Part shown: positions 53,604-62,539 of the stretch, piece after piece
How the letters are laid out: each line of letters opens with the position of its first letter
Numbering within the stretch: position 1 is the first letter of the stretch
DNA from: Deltaproteobacteria bacterium
GTDB lineage: Bacteria; Myxococcota_A; Polyangia; Polyangiales; Polyangiaceae
Direction: 5' to 3'
Assembly: GCA_016218915.1 (NCBI GenBank)
Contig: JACRCQ010000006.1
Coordinates: forward strand, 50,964-114,963
Length of the DNA stretch: 64,000 nucleotides
Position numbers and translations under genes: made by a program
The notes under the pieces: generated by a model
Told to the model about the DNA's origin: nothing
Database searches by the model: none
The model's input: only the letters and a program-made list of their open reading frames with translations

Positions 53604-53984
53604 TCAATGCTTGGGCATCGCAAGTCGCGTCAGCATCGCGCTGAGCCTCCAGCGCTTGGCGATGACGCCGGCTACCGCTTGTGGCTCAGCGGCGCGAAGC
53701 TGCGCCAGCGCTTCGGGCACGGCGGCCGCTTCGTTGGCTTCGGCTCGAGCCCAGCGAAACCGGCAGGCGCGGTCAGCCCCGGTGCGCGCTGCTGCTTCGC
53801 TGGTGAGCGAGAAGGCGCCCTGCAGCGCACGAGCGAGCTGGTCCTTGAGCTTGCCGTATCCGCGGGGGATCGCTTTGCTGATGCGATCGCCTTCGACCAG
53901 GGCCTCGAAGGCGACTGTCCGTGCGTCGAGCCGCCCACCCACGCGCAGCTTGCTGACAGCGAAACTGCGGTGATGTGGCTGCAA
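53604..53984 (-). CDS. Four-helix-bundle protein (rRNA-intervening-sequence/Avd family)
   Basis: About 112-126 residues depending on start (TTG at 53984 or GTG at 53942; no clear ribosome-binding site). The sequence fits the four-helix-bundle family first noted in 23S rRNA intervening sequences and related to Avd of diversity-generating retroelements. It has IPRGYGKLKDQLARALQGA, then ARTGADRACRFRWARAEANE. In that family the second helix usually has a LRRAAxSIxxNIAEG core, of which traces remain (SLTSEAAARTG). No reverse transcriptase or variable repeat is nearby, so there is no sign of a retroelement. A hairpin follows the stop. Confidence 0.6.
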   Translation of the reverse strand: MQPHHRSFAVSKLRVGGRLDARTVAFEALVEGDRISKAIPRGYGKLKDQLARALQGAFSLTSEAAARTGADRACRFRWARAEANEAAAVPEALAQLRAAEPQAVAGVIAKRWRLSAMLTRLAMPKH

Positions 53985-54235
53985 GCAGGCAGCTGGCACG
54001 CAAGGTGCGCGACCCCAGCGAAGCCCGCGCGCCGGCAGGCGGGCAACTAGCGAGCAAGCGGCAAGCGCAGGCCGGCAGCGGCCAGCGAGTAAGGCCAGCG
54101 TGTAGGTCCAGCGGGCAGAGGCGAGCGGCAAGGGGCAAGCGGCAAACGAGCTCTGCCGTGCCGGCCACACGACCGCTACCCGCTATCCGCTACCCACGCG
54201 CCCTACACGCTCGCTAAAGCGGGGTGAGCGAGCCG
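53985..54235. repeat. Low-complexity GCAAGCGGC / GCTACCCGCTATCC region
   Basis: About 250 bp of degenerate short repeats: copies of GCRAGCGGCAAG, then GCTACCCGCTATCCGCTACCC, with scattered palindromic pairs. Frames on both strands are open but read as low-complexity Arg/Ala/Pro. The 360-bp space between the four-helix gene and the next gene contains nothing else I can support. The repeat style recalls slipped-strand simple-sequence tracts. Confidence 0.6.
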
Positions 54236-54344
54236 CCGCCGGGGTGGGGTGGGCACGCGCGTGAATCTGGCCCAAGTGCGGGCAGGCGGCGGCGAGCGAC
54301 AAGGCGTTGCGAACTTGTGCACGCCGCTACAGCACGCCGGCGCT

Positions 54345-54929
54345 TCAGAACGTGACCCCTTTGTACAGCACCATGGCAGAGGCCGCGCACGTGCCTGCAG
54401 CGGCCAGCAGAAACAGGAAGCCTCCGCCGATCAAGACCGCGGTCACCCACGTCCTCTTGGACTTCACGGGAAGCTTCGCTGCGTACAGCCCGGCTACCGC
54501 CGCTCCGCGTCTGTCGCTCGCGAGCTGCTCGAGCTGCTGTGCCACCTCGTGCGGGCCGAGCGTTGCGAAGGCCGCCTCGACCGAAGACTGCACGAGCGAA
54601 TGCTCGTCGACACCGCGGACAATCGCCTGGGAATCGAGCTCGGATACGCCGAGCGCCACGAGGCACTGCTCAGCGGACATTGCAGCCGGGAAGGCCGCTT
54701 CCGGAAGCGCTGCCCGTATCTGCTGCGTCTCCAGCTCGACCTTCTGCTCCTGCTGCCAGCGTGCGATCCCGGTCCAGAATCCATCGTCCTCGCGGGAGTC
54801 CACCAGGAAGTCGATCATGTCCCGCGGCATTGCGATCGTGCGACCGGTTCGATCGAGCCATGCACGGCAGTGCTCGCTGACGATCTGAAGGAGCTCATGG
54901 AGCTGCGCCTGGTTGAGCACCGGGTTCAT
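54345..54929 (-). CDS. Tail-anchored membrane protein of unknown function
   Basis: A 194-residue protein with a helical, acidic N-terminal region (LLQIVSEHCRAWLDRTGR, MPRDMIDFLVDSREDD) and one hydrophobic segment near the C-terminus (VTAVLIGGGFLFLLAAAG), so it is likely anchored with most of the protein in the cytoplasm. No motif is recognisable. The ATG at 54929 is chosen over a TTG 36 bases upstream. It diverges from the response regulator gene, with about 130 bp between them. Confidence 0.65.
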   Translation of the reverse strand: MNPVLNQAQLHELLQIVSEHCRAWLDRTGRTIAMPRDMIDFLVDSREDDGFWTGIARWQQEQKVELETQQIRAALPEAAFPAAMSAEQCLVALGVSELDSQAIVRGVDEHSLVQSSVEAAFATLGPHEVAQQLEQLASDRRGAAVAGLYAAKLPVKSKRTWVTAVLIGGGFLFLLAAAGTCAASAMVLYKGVTF

Positions 54930-55060
54930 GAGACAGAGGATCCACGCAGCGTCGGATCGAGTCAAGCGACGGCATTGGCCATGCGCCAGCCCTCTTCTGG
55001 ATGCGCATCAGCCCAGAATTGGCGAACGGTTCCAACTCCGGACCTGCTACAATCCCGGCC

Positions 55061-55714
55061 ATGGAGCGAGACAGCGCCCCCATACGAGTCGTGCTTGCTG
55101 ACGATCACACCATCGTAAGGCAAGGGCTTCGTGCGCTGCTCGCGGCTGAGAGCGACATGGAAGTGGTGGGCGAAGCATCGGATGGCCGCCAGGCCGTCTC
55201 CATCTGCGCCCAGGTCAAGCCGGACGTGATCGTGATGGACGTCGGAATGCCGGAGCTCAACGGCGTCGATGCAACCCGTCTCGTACGCAAGGAGTCGCCC
55301 ACCACCCGGGTCGTGATCCTGTCGATGCACGCCTGTGACGAGCACGTGCGCCCAGCGATTCGTGCGGGCGCGAGCGGATATCTGCTCAAGGGGGCGGGGC
55401 TGGACGATCTGGTCGCTGCCATCCGGGCCGTGGCGCGGGGAGCCGCGTTCTTCAGCCCAGAGGTCGCCAAGGTCCTGGTGCGTGACGTGCGATCCGACGG
55501 CGAGTCTGCGCCTGAGCTCAGCGGTCGCGAGCGCGAAGTGCTTCAGCTCGTCGGGGAAGGCAAGAGCAGCCCCGAGATCGCGAAGATCCTCCACCTGAGC
55601 GCCAAGACCGTGGAAGGGCACCGCGCGCGCATCATGGCCAGGCTCAACATCCACGATGTCGCGGGCCTGGTCCGCTACGCCGTGCGCGTCGGGCTGGTGT
55701 CCACGGACAGGTAG
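55061..55714 (+). CDS. NarL/FixJ-family response regulator
   Basis: A 217-residue regulator. The receiver domain has DDHTIVRQGL, phospho-acceptor Asp in VIVMDVGMPEL, and the conserved Lys in YLLKGAG. The C-terminal LuxR-type helix-turn-helix reads LSGREREVLQLVGEGKSSPE followed by IAKILHLSAKTVEGHRARIM. It should bind promoter DNA when phosphorylated. No histidine kinase lies near it, so its partner is elsewhere. A TACAAT box lies eight bases before the start, so the leader is very short. Confidence 0.93.
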   Translation: MERDSAPIRVVLADDHTIVRQGLRALLAAESDMEVVGEASDGRQAVSICAQVKPDVIVMDVGMPELNGVDATRLVRKESPTTRVVILSMHACDEHVRPAIRAGASGYLLKGAGLDDLVAAIRAVARGAAFFSPEVAKVLVRDVRSDGESAPELSGREREVLQLVGEGKSSPEIAKILHLSAKTVEGHRARIMARLNIHDVAGLVRYAVRVGLVSTDR

Positions 55715-55757
55715 CTCGACACAGTGGCGATCCGATCCACGCACCGCGAGGCCGATT

Positions 55758-56723
55758 TTGACGAATTCCTGCAAGGACAGCGACAAGAGCCCCTGGCTGG
55801 TCCTCGCCCCGATTCGCGGGGTCACCGATGCGGCGTTCCGCAGCGCGCACGCTGCGATCTTCGGCGGATTCGACGAAGCGCTCGCTCCTTTCGTCGTCCC
55901 GGAACGTGCGCATCCGGTTCGAGCCAGGGACCTCGCCGAGGTCTCCCCAGGGCGCAACCGCGCGCTTCCCACGGTGCCGCAGATCCTCGCCGACGATGCA
56001 GAGCTGTTCCTGCAGACGGCATCGCTTCTCGCCGAGAGCGGCTGCAAGGTGGTGAACTGGAATCTGGGTTGCCCGCACCCGATGGTCACGCGCCGAAAGC
56101 GCGGCGCTGGGCTGCTTCCCCATCCGGACAGGATTGAAGCCTTCCTCTCGCAGGTCGTTCCTGCAGTCGGTCTCGAGGTATCGGTCAAGCTGCGGCTCGG
56201 AATGAACGACCCGTCGGAGATCCTTCAGGTCATCCCTGTCCTCAATCGCTTTGCCCTCAGGGAGGTCATCATCCATCCGCGTACCGCAGCGCAGATGTAC
56301 AAGGGCAAGGTCGATCTTGATGCGTTCGAGCGCGTCGCCCCGCTGTGCAGCCACCCCGTGGTGTACAACGGCGACCTGTGCGATGCCTCGGGATTCCAGG
56401 TCCTCTCCAGGCGATTTCCGGGCATCTCCCGTTGGATGATCGGCCGCGGCGCCCTGTCTGACCCTTCGCTCGCCCTGGCAATTCGCGGACAGACCCTGGA
56501 GCCTGCGGACCGCCTGCAGCGGTATCGTCGTCTGCACGACAGCATGCTCGCCCACTACACGGAAGTGCTTCAGGGGCAAGCGCACGTGATCGACAAGATG
56601 GCGGGCCTGTGGAGCTACTGGGTCGACGCGATCCCAGGCAAGCGAAAGCTCATCAGGAGGCTCTTGAAGATACGCGAGCTCGACCGATTCAAGGCTGGTG
56701 TGGACCAGATCCTGGGCGACTAG
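55758..56723 (+). CDS. tRNA-dihydrouridine synthase (DusC-like)
   Basis: A 321-residue flavoenzyme that reduces uridine in tRNA. It has LAPIRGVTDAAFR (FMN/substrate strand), NLGCPHPMVTRRKRG with the catalytic Cys in GCP, VSVKLRLGMND, VIIHPRTAAQMYKG and the FMN phosphate-binding WMIGRGAL. The only in-frame start is TTG at 55758, with GCGAGG just upstream. It follows the response regulator after 43 bp and may share its transcript. The stop overlaps the TreS stop by 4 bp on the opposite strand. Confidence 0.9.
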   Translation: MTNSCKDSDKSPWLVLAPIRGVTDAAFRSAHAAIFGGFDEALAPFVVPERAHPVRARDLAEVSPGRNRALPTVPQILADDAELFLQTASLLAESGCKVVNWNLGCPHPMVTRRKRGAGLLPHPDRIEAFLSQVVPAVGLEVSVKLRLGMNDPSEILQVIPVLNRFALREVIIHPRTAAQMYKGKVDLDAFERVAPLCSHPVVYNGDLCDASGFQVLSRRFPGISRWMIGRGALSDPSLALAIRGQTLEPADRLQRYRRLHDSMLAHYTEVLQGQAHVIDKMAGLWSYWVDAIPGKRKLIRRLLKIRELDRFKAGVDQILGD

Positions 56724-59700
56724 ACGGCGGCAGCCGGGGCCTTTTCCTCCCCGGAAGGCTCCCATTCGACCCCCAGAAGCGCCAGCGTTCCGCGTACGGG
56801 CAGCTCCACCCAATCCGGACGATGAGCCAGCTCGTAGGTTATCTCGTAGAGCGACTTCTCGACCGCAAAGATGTGCAGCAGCGTCCGGAGCTGCTCAGGG
56901 TCCGCGGGCACAAGCGCTGCGGTACGCTGGGTCTCCAGGTAGGATCTCAGGAACAGAGCACTCGCTGCAAGCGCCCAGCGTCTCCCCCATGGACGCAACG
57001 CCGACACGTCCGAGGGGCGCAACGAGGTGCCCTGGGACCGTCCTGAAATCGCCTTCTCCACAGCGTACTCGAACGATCGGATCATCCCTGCGACGTCGGC
57101 CAACGGCGACCGTTTGGCCTTCCTGTCCGCAGCGGTTCGTGCCGGCTCCCCCTCGAAGTCGATGAATACCACGTCGTCTCCTGTCCACAAAACCTGGCCG
57201 AGATGCAGATCGCCGTGGCAGCGGATGCGCTTGGCTCGCATCAAGGTCGTGAGCAGCGGACGAAAAGGTTCCAGCGTCCTGTCCTTCAGGTCCACCAGCG
57301 TCCGCGCTGGGAGCCGGGTGCTCGGCGCAAGGTCGTCCATTCTCGCTTCCAGGCCGGCCACCGCCTGAAATGCCGCGTTGCGAAGGGACTGGTAGAGCGC
57401 CCTCTGGAAGAATGGCGTAAACGGCTCAGGCGCCAGGGCCGGGTCCGTGAGGTTGGAGCTCAGTGCAATGTGCAACTCGGCCGTACGCTGCCCGAGCAGC
57501 GCGATCCTGCCAGCCAGCGAGCCGAGTGGAGTCACGTCGATCCCCTCCGCGGGCCCAAGGGCCAGGCTCAACGGTGTCGCATCCGCGGAGACTGCCGGAT
57601 TCGGAGCAGGGCTCTGCGCTGCAGACTCCTCGAGCTTTCGCGAAAGGTCGTCGAGGATCAACCGCCAGGCATCTCCCTGGCTGGGCACATACTGGTGAAA
57701 CACCATGGCAGTCGCTGTCCCGGAATCCGGGTGCATCAGGTCGATCCGTCCCACCAGCTCTGGCACGTGGGTGAAATGAGCTTGCTGGCAAAGGTGTCGC
57801 CCCAGCTCGACCTCGGGGCTCGTGCCCTCCTCCATCTTGCGCATCAGCTTGGCGACGAGCTTGTCGCCCAACACCCAGGTCGTGTTGCTCTGATCGCCTC
57901 CGATGCGATGCGCGCTCGGACTGGGTTCCAGAGCCGCGAGCATCTTGCGCGCTGAGCGCTCCGGAGCTGCAAGAATCGAGATGCCCCCGTCGCTGGTCCT
58001 GGTTCTGCGGCGCAGCAGCTCGAGGAGCGACTCGCCCAGCCCTGGCATGTCGGTGGCATCCACGACGAACTGGCGCAGCACGAACGGTTGCTTGGAGCTC
58101 GGCTCGATTGCGCAGATCACGCCCCAATCGCTGTGCGTTTCAGGCACGATCGCGAGCGGAAGCAGGTAGGTCTCTGGGTCGCCGTCGGGGTAGCTGATCG
58201 AAACGAGCGCCAGCGCAGGGCTGGACGGGCGCTCGTCGAGCCGGGGAGCGGCGAGGACGGTCGCCTTGAGGGGTTGACGCGCCCTGCCTCGAAACCATCG
58301 GCGGGTTCGGATGTAGGTCAGCAGCGCGTCGCCAAACGCTTCCTGCACGCTTTCCTGCAGGAGTCCTGCGACGCCGTGGCCGCGCAGGTCCACGACGATC
58401 ACGGTCTGATCGGGTGCGACGGTCAGCTCCGTCTTGGCCTCGTCGATCGCCAGATCGAACCAGTAGAATCCGTGCGGCGCCAGGGCGAGAGGGTAGCGCC
58501 CCTCGGTGATCCTCGGAAACTTCACGCGGCCGAACAGCTCGCGCACCTGCCGTCCTGCGTACTGCGACAGATCCAGCTCCACCGGCTGGGGGAAGCGCGA
58601 GAGGTTGGCGACCACGAGCACAACGCGGCTGTCTTGCTTTCGCAGATAGGCCAGAATCCGGTGATTCGTGGGATGCAACGGCTCGAAGACGCCGCGACCA
58701 AAGACCTGGTGCTGCTTTCGCAGGGCGACGATGCGACGCATCCACCACAGCAGCGAGCTCGGATTCTGGTGCTGCGTCTCCACGTTCACTGCCTGGTAGT
58801 GGTACTCCGCGTCGGTGATCACCGGGAGAATCAGCTTCTGCGGATTGGCGGCCGAGAATCCCGCGTTCCGATCCGGCGTCCACTGCATCGGCGTCCTGAC
58901 GCCGTCGCGGTCGCCCAGGTACACGTTGTCGCCCATTCCCAGCTCGTCGCCGTAGTACAGGACCGGTGTTCCGGGCAGAGACAGGAGCAGCGCCGTCATC
59001 AGCTCGATCCGTTTGCGATTGTTCTGCAGCAGTGGCCCGAGCCTGCGGCGAATGCCGAGATTGATGCGGTCTCTACGATCCCTCGCGTAGGTCCGCACCA
59101 GGTAGTCGCGCTCCTCGTCCGTGACCATCTCCAGCGTGAGCTCGTCGTGGTTGCGCAGGAAGATCGCCCATTGGCACGTCGGCGGGATCGCCGGAGTCAG
59201 CTGCAGGATGTCCCGGATCGGAAAGCTGTTCTCCATGCGCAATGCCATGTAAAGGCGCGGCATGATCGGGAAGTGGAACGCCATGTGGCATTCGTCGCCC
59301 TGCCCGAAGTAGGCAGCAGCATCCTCAGGCCACTGGTTGGCCTCTGCCAGCAGCATCCTGTCCGCATACCGGGAGTCCACGTACGCACGCAGCTCCTTGA
59401 GGTAGGCGTGGGTCTGGGGAAGATTCTCGCACGAGCTCCCTTCCTGCTCGAACAGATACGGCACAGCGTCGAGCCGAAGCCCGTCGACCCCCATGCGGAG
59501 CCAGAAGTTCACGGCCCGCAGGATCTCGCGTCGCACCGCCGGGCTCTCGAAGTTGAGATCCGGCTGATGCGCGTAGAAGCGGTGCCAGTAATACGCCTTG
59601 GCAAGCGGGTCCCAGGCCCAGTTCGAGGTCTCGAAGTCCTGGAAGATCACGCGCGCATCCTGGAATCGGTGCGGATCGTCGCTCCACAGGTAGTAGTTGC

Positions 59701-60076
59701 GGCGGATGCTGCCAGCCGGGGCACGGCGCGCACGCTGGAACCAGGGATGCTGGTCCGACGTGTGATTCAGGACCAGCTCCGTGATCACCCGCAGCCCGCG
59801 CCGGTGCGCCTGCTTGAGAAGCTCACGGAAGTCTGCCAGCGTGCCGCAGTCCGGATGAACCTCCACGTAGCTCGAGATGTCATAGCCGTCGTCGCGCAGG
59901 GGTGACGCGTAGAACGGCAGGAGCCACAGGGCAGTCACACCCAGATCTGCGAGATAGTCGAGCTTCGAGGTCACGCCCCGCAGGTCGCCGATCCCATCGC
60001 CGTTGCTGTCGTAGAAGGATCGGACCCGCAGCTCGTAGATGACCGCGTCCTTGTACCAGAGAGGTTCCGATTGCAC
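56720..60076 (-). CDS. treS: Trehalose synthase fused to maltokinase (TreS-Pep2)
   Basis: An 1118-residue bifunctional enzyme. Residues 1 to about 550 are GH13 trehalose synthase, interconverting maltose and trehalose, with nucleophile Asp203 (GLRLDAVPYL), acid/base Glu245 (LLAEAN) and Asp311 (FLRNHDE). After a linker, residues about 560-1110 form a maltokinase of the Pep2 type, ending with CHGDLHLGQVLW (catalytic Asp956) and FIDFEGEP (Asp973). Fused TreS-Pep2 enzymes supply maltose-1-phosphate to the GlgE route of alpha-glucan synthesis in other bacteria. No glgE is in the window. It is 27 bp downstream of the OtsB-OtsA gene. Confidence 0.95.
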   Translation of the reverse strand: MQSEPLWYKDAVIYELRVRSFYDSNGDGIGDLRGVTSKLDYLADLGVTALWLLPFYASPLRDDGYDISSYVEVHPDCGTLADFRELLKQAHRRGLRVITELVLNHTSDQHPWFQRARRAPAGSIRRNYYLWSDDPHRFQDARVIFQDFETSNWAWDPLAKAYYWHRFYAHQPDLNFESPAVRREILRAVNFWLRMGVDGLRLDAVPYLFEQEGSSCENLPQTHAYLKELRAYVDSRYADRMLLAEANQWPEDAAAYFGQGDECHMAFHFPIMPRLYMALRMENSFPIRDILQLTPAIPPTCQWAIFLRNHDELTLEMVTDEERDYLVRTYARDRRDRINLGIRRRLGPLLQNNRKRIELMTALLLSLPGTPVLYYGDELGMGDNVYLGDRDGVRTPMQWTPDRNAGFSAANPQKLILPVITDAEYHYQAVNVETQHQNPSSLLWWMRRIVALRKQHQVFGRGVFEPLHPTNHRILAYLRKQDSRVVLVVANLSRFPQPVELDLSQYAGRQVRELFGRVKFPRITEGRYPLALAPHGFYWFDLAIDEAKTELTVAPDQTVIVVDLRGHGVAGLLQESVQEAFGDALLTYIRTRRWFRGRARQPLKATVLAAPRLDERPSSPALALVSISYPDGDPETYLLPLAIVPETHSDWGVICAIEPSSKQPFVLRQFVVDATDMPGLGESLLELLRRRTRTSDGGISILAAPERSARKMLAALEPSPSAHRIGGDQSNTTWVLGDKLVAKLMRKMEEGTSPEVELGRHLCQQAHFTHVPELVGRIDLMHPDSGTATAMVFHQYVPSQGDAWRLILDDLSRKLEESAAQSPAPNPAVSADATPLSLALGPAEGIDVTPLGSLAGRIALLGQRTAELHIALSSNLTDPALAPEPFTPFFQRALYQSLRNAAFQAVAGLEARMDDLAPSTRLPARTLVDLKDRTLEPFRPLLTTLMRAKRIRCHGDLHLGQVLWTGDDVVFIDFEGEPARTAADRKAKRSPLADVAGMIRSFEYAVEKAISGRSQGTSLRPSDVSALRPWGRRWALAASALFLRSYLETQRTAALVPADPEQLRTLLHIFAVEKSLYEITYELAHRPDWVELPVRGTLALLGVEWEPSGEEKAPAAAV

Positions 60077-60103
60077 GTTGTTTGACCTTCCCCGGTCGCA
60101 CCG

Positions 60104-62371
60104 TCATGCCGCGCTGCGAACCGCCTCGAGCGCTGCGACGAAGTCGGCTGCCCAGGTCAGCGCCGTGGTCCGCGAGACCGTGGCCAGGAGCGCTGCGTGC
60201 CTCGCCTTGCGCTCCGGTGCTTCCATGCGCAACGCCCGGTCGAGGTCCCGGGCCATGCCTTCCGTGTGATAAGGATTGGTCAGCAGCGCCTCCCGGAGCT
60301 CCACCGCTGCGCCGGCAAAACGGGACAGAAGCAGCACGCCCGGATCCTCGGGCGCCTGCGCGGCCACGAACTCCTTGGCCACCAGATTCATCCCGTCGCG
60401 CAGCGGCGTGATGTATCCCACGCGCGCTGCCCGGTACAGCTGTGCAAGATGGCTGCGGCCGTAGGAGCGATACAGGTATCGGACAGGCACCCAGTGCGCT
60501 TCCCCGTGCTCGCCGTTGATCCGCCCTACCGCTGTCTCGATGAGCTGCCGCTGCTCTGCGTACTCAGGCACATCCTCGCGCGAAGGCACAGACACCTGCA
60601 CGAACGACACTCTCCCTTTCCAGGAGGGAAAGAGCTGAAGCATGCGCTCGAATGCCAGGAGACGCTCCGGGATGCCCTTGGTGTAGTCGAGCCGATCGAC
60701 CCCCAGCACCAGCTGCGTGGAGCCGATCGACTGGAAGAGCGCGGCAATCTCCTCGGCGGTCGAAGGATCCGCTGGCTCCTGGAAGCTCTCTGGAATGATA
60801 CCGAGGGGGAACGCTGCAACCCGCACGGTCCGCCCGCGGTGCTCGACGCCGTCGTCGCTCACCTGCGCAGGGGTCATCCTTGCGACGCACGAGCGGAAGT
60901 TCGCAACATAGCCGGGCGTGTGGAACCCGAGCAGATCAAACTCGAGCAGCGCGTCGAGCAGACCGTCTGCCCACGGGATCATCTCGAACAGATCGGCTCC
61001 TGGAAAGGGAATGTGCAGGAACAGGCCGATCGGCCCGGTATGACCGCGTCGACGCAGCGCGCTCGCCACCAGCAGCACGTGGTAGTCGTGCACCCAGATC
61101 GCAGCGTCCGGGCGCACCAGCGAGCACGCAGCTTCTGCAAAAGCTTCGTTCGCCATCGCATAGGCATTCCACTCGCTGTCCGAGAACCGGATTCGCCCGG
61201 GAAAGCTGTGAAACAGGGGCCACAGCGCCCGGTTGCAGAATCCGTTGTAGTACTGCTCGTGCCAGACAGCTGGAAGGTCGATCCAGGCCAGCGGCGGAGA
61301 AGCTTCGCGATCCCTGCTGACGGCGCTCGCTTGGTCTCCTGGGATCGTGTTGCCGCTCCAGCCCAGCCACAGCCCGTCGCGCTCTGCGATCACAGGGGCG
61401 AGCGCAGACACCAGGCCCCCCACGTTCTGCTTGCGATTCGGCGCTGGACACGAAGGATCGCGCAGGTGCGGCAGGCGGTTCGAGATGGCGAGCAGAGAGG
61501 GGCCACGCCCTTCTGGAGCAGGCTCGATGCACGGCTGGCGCGGCAGCGAAGCGAGCGCCATGGGAGACGGCAAGCCGCTCTCGTCCTGCACCGTTTCGTC
61601 GATTCGAACCGCGAGAATCCACCGCAGAAACGTGTGCAACGCAGCAGGATCCTCCAGATGCCACCGTGCAGCGGTCTGACGCCTGTACCCCGGTCCCACG
61701 AGAATCCCATCGTCGCCAGTCCCTACTGCGGCGAACATGTCCTCGTCGGTCACGTCGTTGCCCACCATGATGCAGCGCACGTCAGGCTCGGCTCGCTCGC
61801 GGATCCAGGCCACGGCGCCTCCCTTGTTGACGCCGCGCGGGCGGGTTTCGACCGCTTCGATTACGTCGAGCAGCTCGTACTCCGGGTGCGTTCGAAGCCA
61901 CTCTTCGAGCAAGGCCGTGACACGCACGACAAAGGCCTCTTTGCGGGAGCGCCGCACGCCTCGGTAGTGCACGCAGATCGCTCCGGTCTTGCGTTCGATC
62001 CTGGAGCCGGGGTGAGCATCGACCACTGGAATCAGTAGCGTTTGCAGCTCGTCGAGAGCACCCATATCGACGCTCGCCGTGGAGAACCACGAGGTCGCCC
62101 CTCTGCGCCAGAGCCCGTGCTCAGCCACGAGCCGCAATCCGGCCACGGAGCCGAGCATCTCGTCGAGCGCTTCGCGCTGCCTTCCGCTCACGATCGCGCA
62201 AGTCACCCCTGGTGCGTTGGCCAGCTCGGTCAGAAGCGCCAGAACCTCTGGGCTTGGGCGAGCCTCTTCCGGAGTATTCGCGGTCGGAACGAGCGTTCCA
62301 TCGTAGTCCAGCAGAAGCGCGAGCGCCGGATTGCGCGCCAGCCGGTACCAGTGCTCCGCCCCATTCTTCAT
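60104..62371 (-). CDS. otsBA: Bifunctional trehalose-6-phosphate phosphatase/synthase (OtsB-OtsA fusion)
   Basis: A 755-residue fusion in the order phosphatase then synthase. The N-terminal HAD phosphatase has DYDGTL (22-27) and GNDVTDED (204-211). The GT20 synthase starts near residue 293 with AISNRLP, NVGGLVSAL, WLGWSG, WHEQYYNGFCNR, WVHDYHVLL, HIPFPG, VDRLDYTKGIPERLLAFE and RDGMNLVAKEF. Together they make trehalose from UDP-glucose and glucose-6-phosphate. The common plant and yeast order is synthase then phosphatase. The start at 62371 is preceded by AAGGAA; a longer frame lacks a site. It leads the operon with TreS-Pep2. Confidence 0.93.
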   Translation of the reverse strand: MKNGAEHWYRLARNPALALLLDYDGTLVPTANTPEEARPSPEVLALLTELANAPGVTCAIVSGRQREALDEMLGSVAGLRLVAEHGLWRRGATSWFSTASVDMGALDELQTLLIPVVDAHPGSRIERKTGAICVHYRGVRRSRKEAFVVRVTALLEEWLRTHPEYELLDVIEAVETRPRGVNKGGAVAWIRERAEPDVRCIMVGNDVTDEDMFAAVGTGDDGILVGPGYRRQTAARWHLEDPAALHTFLRWILAVRIDETVQDESGLPSPMALASLPRQPCIEPAPEGRGPSLLAISNRLPHLRDPSCPAPNRKQNVGGLVSALAPVIAERDGLWLGWSGNTIPGDQASAVSRDREASPPLAWIDLPAVWHEQYYNGFCNRALWPLFHSFPGRIRFSDSEWNAYAMANEAFAEAACSLVRPDAAIWVHDYHVLLVASALRRRGHTGPIGLFLHIPFPGADLFEMIPWADGLLDALLEFDLLGFHTPGYVANFRSCVARMTPAQVSDDGVEHRGRTVRVAAFPLGIIPESFQEPADPSTAEEIAALFQSIGSTQLVLGVDRLDYTKGIPERLLAFERMLQLFPSWKGRVSFVQVSVPSREDVPEYAEQRQLIETAVGRINGEHGEAHWVPVRYLYRSYGRSHLAQLYRAARVGYITPLRDGMNLVAKEFVAAQAPEDPGVLLLSRFAGAAVELREALLTNPYHTEGMARDLDRALRMEAPERKARHAALLATVSRTTALTWAADFVAALEAVRSAA

Positions 62372-62539
62372 GGTTGTTCCTTGTGCGCCAGCCCCCTTGC
62401 GCTCCTGTACCCAGGGACCTCTGGCTCCACTTGGAGCGGTTCGCAAGCCTGCGGCTGTTCAGCGAGCGGAGCTTGAGCGGTTCATGCGCGACGATGGCGT
62501 GCAGGACGTGCAGATAAACAGAGCACTCGATGTAGTTTT

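Noticed and set aside
53604..53984. Diversity-generating retroelement
   Set aside because: The Avd-like protein is present, but there is no reverse transcriptase and no template/variable repeat pair in the window.
54249..55118. A 289-codon plus-strand frame over the tail-anchored protein gene
   Set aside because: The minus-strand product has a clear membrane segment and better composition; the plus frame overlaps the response regulator start.
58088..59905. A 605-codon open frame antisense to TreS
   Set aside because: Mirror frame of a conserved GH13 gene; no start signal or motif.
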